From Kineothrix sp. IPX-CK (GTDB lineage Bacteria; Bacillota; Clostridia; Lachnospirales; Lachnospiraceae), in contig NZ_CP146256.1 of assembly GCF_039134705.1 (NCBI RefSeq), positions 4,402,001-4,466,000 on the forward strand: DNA of 64,000 nucleotides, given 5' to 3'. The position numbers were made by a program, and so were the translations under genes. The notes beneath the pieces were generated by a model that saw nothing but the letters and a program-made list of their open reading frames with translations, ran no database searches and was not told the origin of the DNA. Below, one piece after another: positions 62,672-64,000 of the stretch (positions within the stretch are counted from its first letter, which is position 1; each line of letters begins with the position of its first letter).

Positions 62672-64000
62672 TTAAGGATTTTCTCTCTTCTTCTTCATCA
62701 ACCGCTCTCCCATCCCCAGTAAAAGGAATATAAAGGGCGTGCTAAGAATCTGCTGGAAGCTCACTATATTATGAGCAGTATAAGCAATCGCACTAGCCGC
62801 GAAAGCATATAAAAGCAGCTGTCTGCTATCATCCAACAGCTTATTCTTCAATTCTGCAGTCACCTTCTCCGCCCGGTAAATAAAACGGAGCCATACGCTT
62901 AGGAATATCCCTGCATATCCTATAAGCCCGAGTATTCCATTGTTTACCAAAACAGTAAGCCACTCGTTATGGGCATTTGTGAGCCTTGAAGTACCAAATT
63001 GATCCATGACCTTTTCCGTCACATCAGGCAAAGTGTACAGATAGGAGGCAAAGCAGTCCGGTCCGGCACCTACGAGCTTCCTAAGTCCGGGCATTTCCTG
63101 GAATACGCCTATTCCAGCGGACCACGTTCCGCCTCTGGAGCTTCCCCAATATTCACTGAAGATAAGTATCTGCTGCCCCCCCATGAAACGTATGCCGTCC
63201 CGTGCTCTTGTGTTGAATATCAAAAGCATCACATAGACTCCAGCCGCTATGATGAGCACAAGAAGGATTATCTGTCTAAGCATCTTATATCTGGTGATAT
63301 CCATATGCTTTTTCTTCTCCGCCAGAAGCATCAGCAGATAGACCACTGCCAAAGGAACCATTGCATATAAGGTAGCATGGCTCATGGTAATCCAGTCACT
63401 TAGACTTCCGTCGTAATAATCAAAGCTTTCCGGCAAATACAGCCGCCAAATCCGCAGCGCCTGACAAGCTGCACAAAACAGAAAGGCCAGCTCGAAAAGG
63501 CTCTTCATCCTTTTCAGGCTGCGGAAGGATAGGCAAAAGAGTAAAAGGTATAAGGCCGGGATAACAATGAATGCGCTGCTACTGCCCTGCGATACCCCCG
63601 TCGCTATTCCCAGCAGCACATAGAATGCACCCGCCGCCTTAATCCATTTCTTATCCGTAATCCAATACCATACAAAGCCTATAGGGAAAAGAACGGCAAA
63701 ATAGCCGCAGTACCAGTTAATATTTCCCATCGTTGATATGAATTCTCTGTTCGCACCTTCTATCACAATGGGATAGACAGAGAAACGGTTCAATAGTCCC
63801 AGCAGAAAGATTCCCGCCGATGCAGCCATAAATGCAAGCAGTAACTTCTCCTCGTACTCCCAGAACCGGGAAACAAGAAAATAAGAAAGGATAAAAAGCA
63901 GCTGAGTGGCAAGTCCCATATACCACCCCTTCTCTCCCCAAAAGGCTTCCTGCTTAAACTCGGAAAAAAAATAGGAAAGTACCACCGCCACGCCATAGAA
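62672..64000 (-). CDS. O-antigen ligase/polymerase-type membrane protein, 5' end outside the window
   Basis: At least 443 residues with about ten membrane helices; the frame is open to the window edge, so the start is missing. The Wzy/WaaL signature region GAGPDCFASYLYTLPDV...TNAHNEWLTVLVNNGILGLIGYAGIFLSVWLRF near residues 320-370 shows the conserved NEWL and large external loop. Such proteins join or polymerise surface polysaccharides. No other polysaccharide genes are visible, so the substrate is unknown. Confidence 0.85.
   Translation of the reverse strand, partial: FYGVAVVLSYFFSEFKQEAFWGEKGWYMGLATQLLFILSYFLVSRFWEYEEKLLLAFMAASAGIFLLGLLNRFSVYPIVIEGANREFISTMGNINWYCGYFAVLFPIGFVWYWITDKKWIKAAGAFYVLLGIATGVSQGSSSAFIVIPALYLLLFCLSFRSLKRMKSLFELAFLFCAACQALRIWRLYLPESFDYYDGSLSDWITMSHATLYAMVPLAVVYLLMLLAEKKKHMDITRYKMLRQIILLVLIIAAGVYVMLLIFNTRARDGIRFMGGQQILIFSEYWGSSRGGTWSAGIGVFQEMPGLRKLVGAGPDCFASYLYTLPDVTEKVMDQFGTSRLTNAHNEWLTVLVNNGILGLIGYAGIFLSVWLRFIYRAEKVTAELKNKLLDDSRQLLLYAFAASAIAYTAHNIVSFQQILSTPFIFLLLGMGERLMKKKRENP

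Overview
The window reads as the chromosome of an anaerobic, probably spore-forming member of the Clostridia, most likely Lachnospiraceae. The support is the conserved Firmicutes block mazG-hup-rqcP-yabP-yabQ-divIC-spoIIE-tilS-hpt-ftsH, a CotS-type spore coat kinase, a one-chain pyruvate:ferredoxin oxidoreductase with a rubredoxin, acetate kinase, YesM/YesN-type two-component genes, and a T-box riboswitch ahead of proS. The taxon is inferred from gene content; no rRNA gene is present.

Layout. (1) 1-10.1 kb, minus strand: a sugar-uptake and catabolism operon (periplasmic-type binding lipoprotein, tandem ATPase, permease, TIM-barrel isomerase, SIS isomerase, DhaK-type kinase running off the window). 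Upstream lies a sensor kinase / AraC response regulator pair with an eroded ABC-ATPase-like protein. The binding-protein gene carries one in-frame amber codon, and a 273-bp MITE sits at the end of the eroded ATPase gene. (2) 10.3-18.7 kb: a tandem-MerR regulator with an ABC exporter; a three-gene operon of GIY-YIG-like protein, unknown protein and fused AAA-VWA protein; then two TetR-regulated small loci. (3) 18.8-31.0 kb: an accessory region. It holds an IS21-family insertion that cleanly splits an AraC/GyrI regulator, a kinase remnant, single genes separated by related repeats, a TcmP / radical-SAM / reverse-transcriptase operon, and a group II intron inside a recombinase-domain gene, and it ends at tRNA-Leu and tRNA-Tyr. 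(4) 31.4-48 kb: core genes (GH13 amylase, ftsH to mazG block, PEGA protein, CotS kinase, CCA-adding enzyme, ackA), peppered with palindromic repeats. (5) 48.2-54.2 kb: nifJ, rubredoxin, proS and its T-box. (6) 54.5-62.6 kb, plus strand: a second sugar ABC operon with an AllA-like protein, DhaK and DhaL, and a LacI regulator facing it. (7) the end: a partial O-antigen-ligase-type membrane protein.

How the parts work together. Both ends of the window import a sugar or polyol-derived ketose through a CUT2-type ABC transporter and phosphorylate it with dihydroxyacetone-kinase-family enzymes. The left locus adds isomerases typical of tetrose/pentulose-phosphate pathways and is probably controlled by the adjacent two-component system. 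The right one is probably controlled by the LacI protein, since phased ACTAAAT repeats occur upstream of both the transporter operon and the regulator.

The most interesting candidates for undescribed biology are the TcmP-radical SAM-RT operon in the accessory region, the neighbouring gene-plus-repeat arrangement that resembles a cassette array, the AAA-VWA three-gene operon, and several structured repeat elements (273-bp MITE, 345-bp long inverted repeat, dispersed palindromes).
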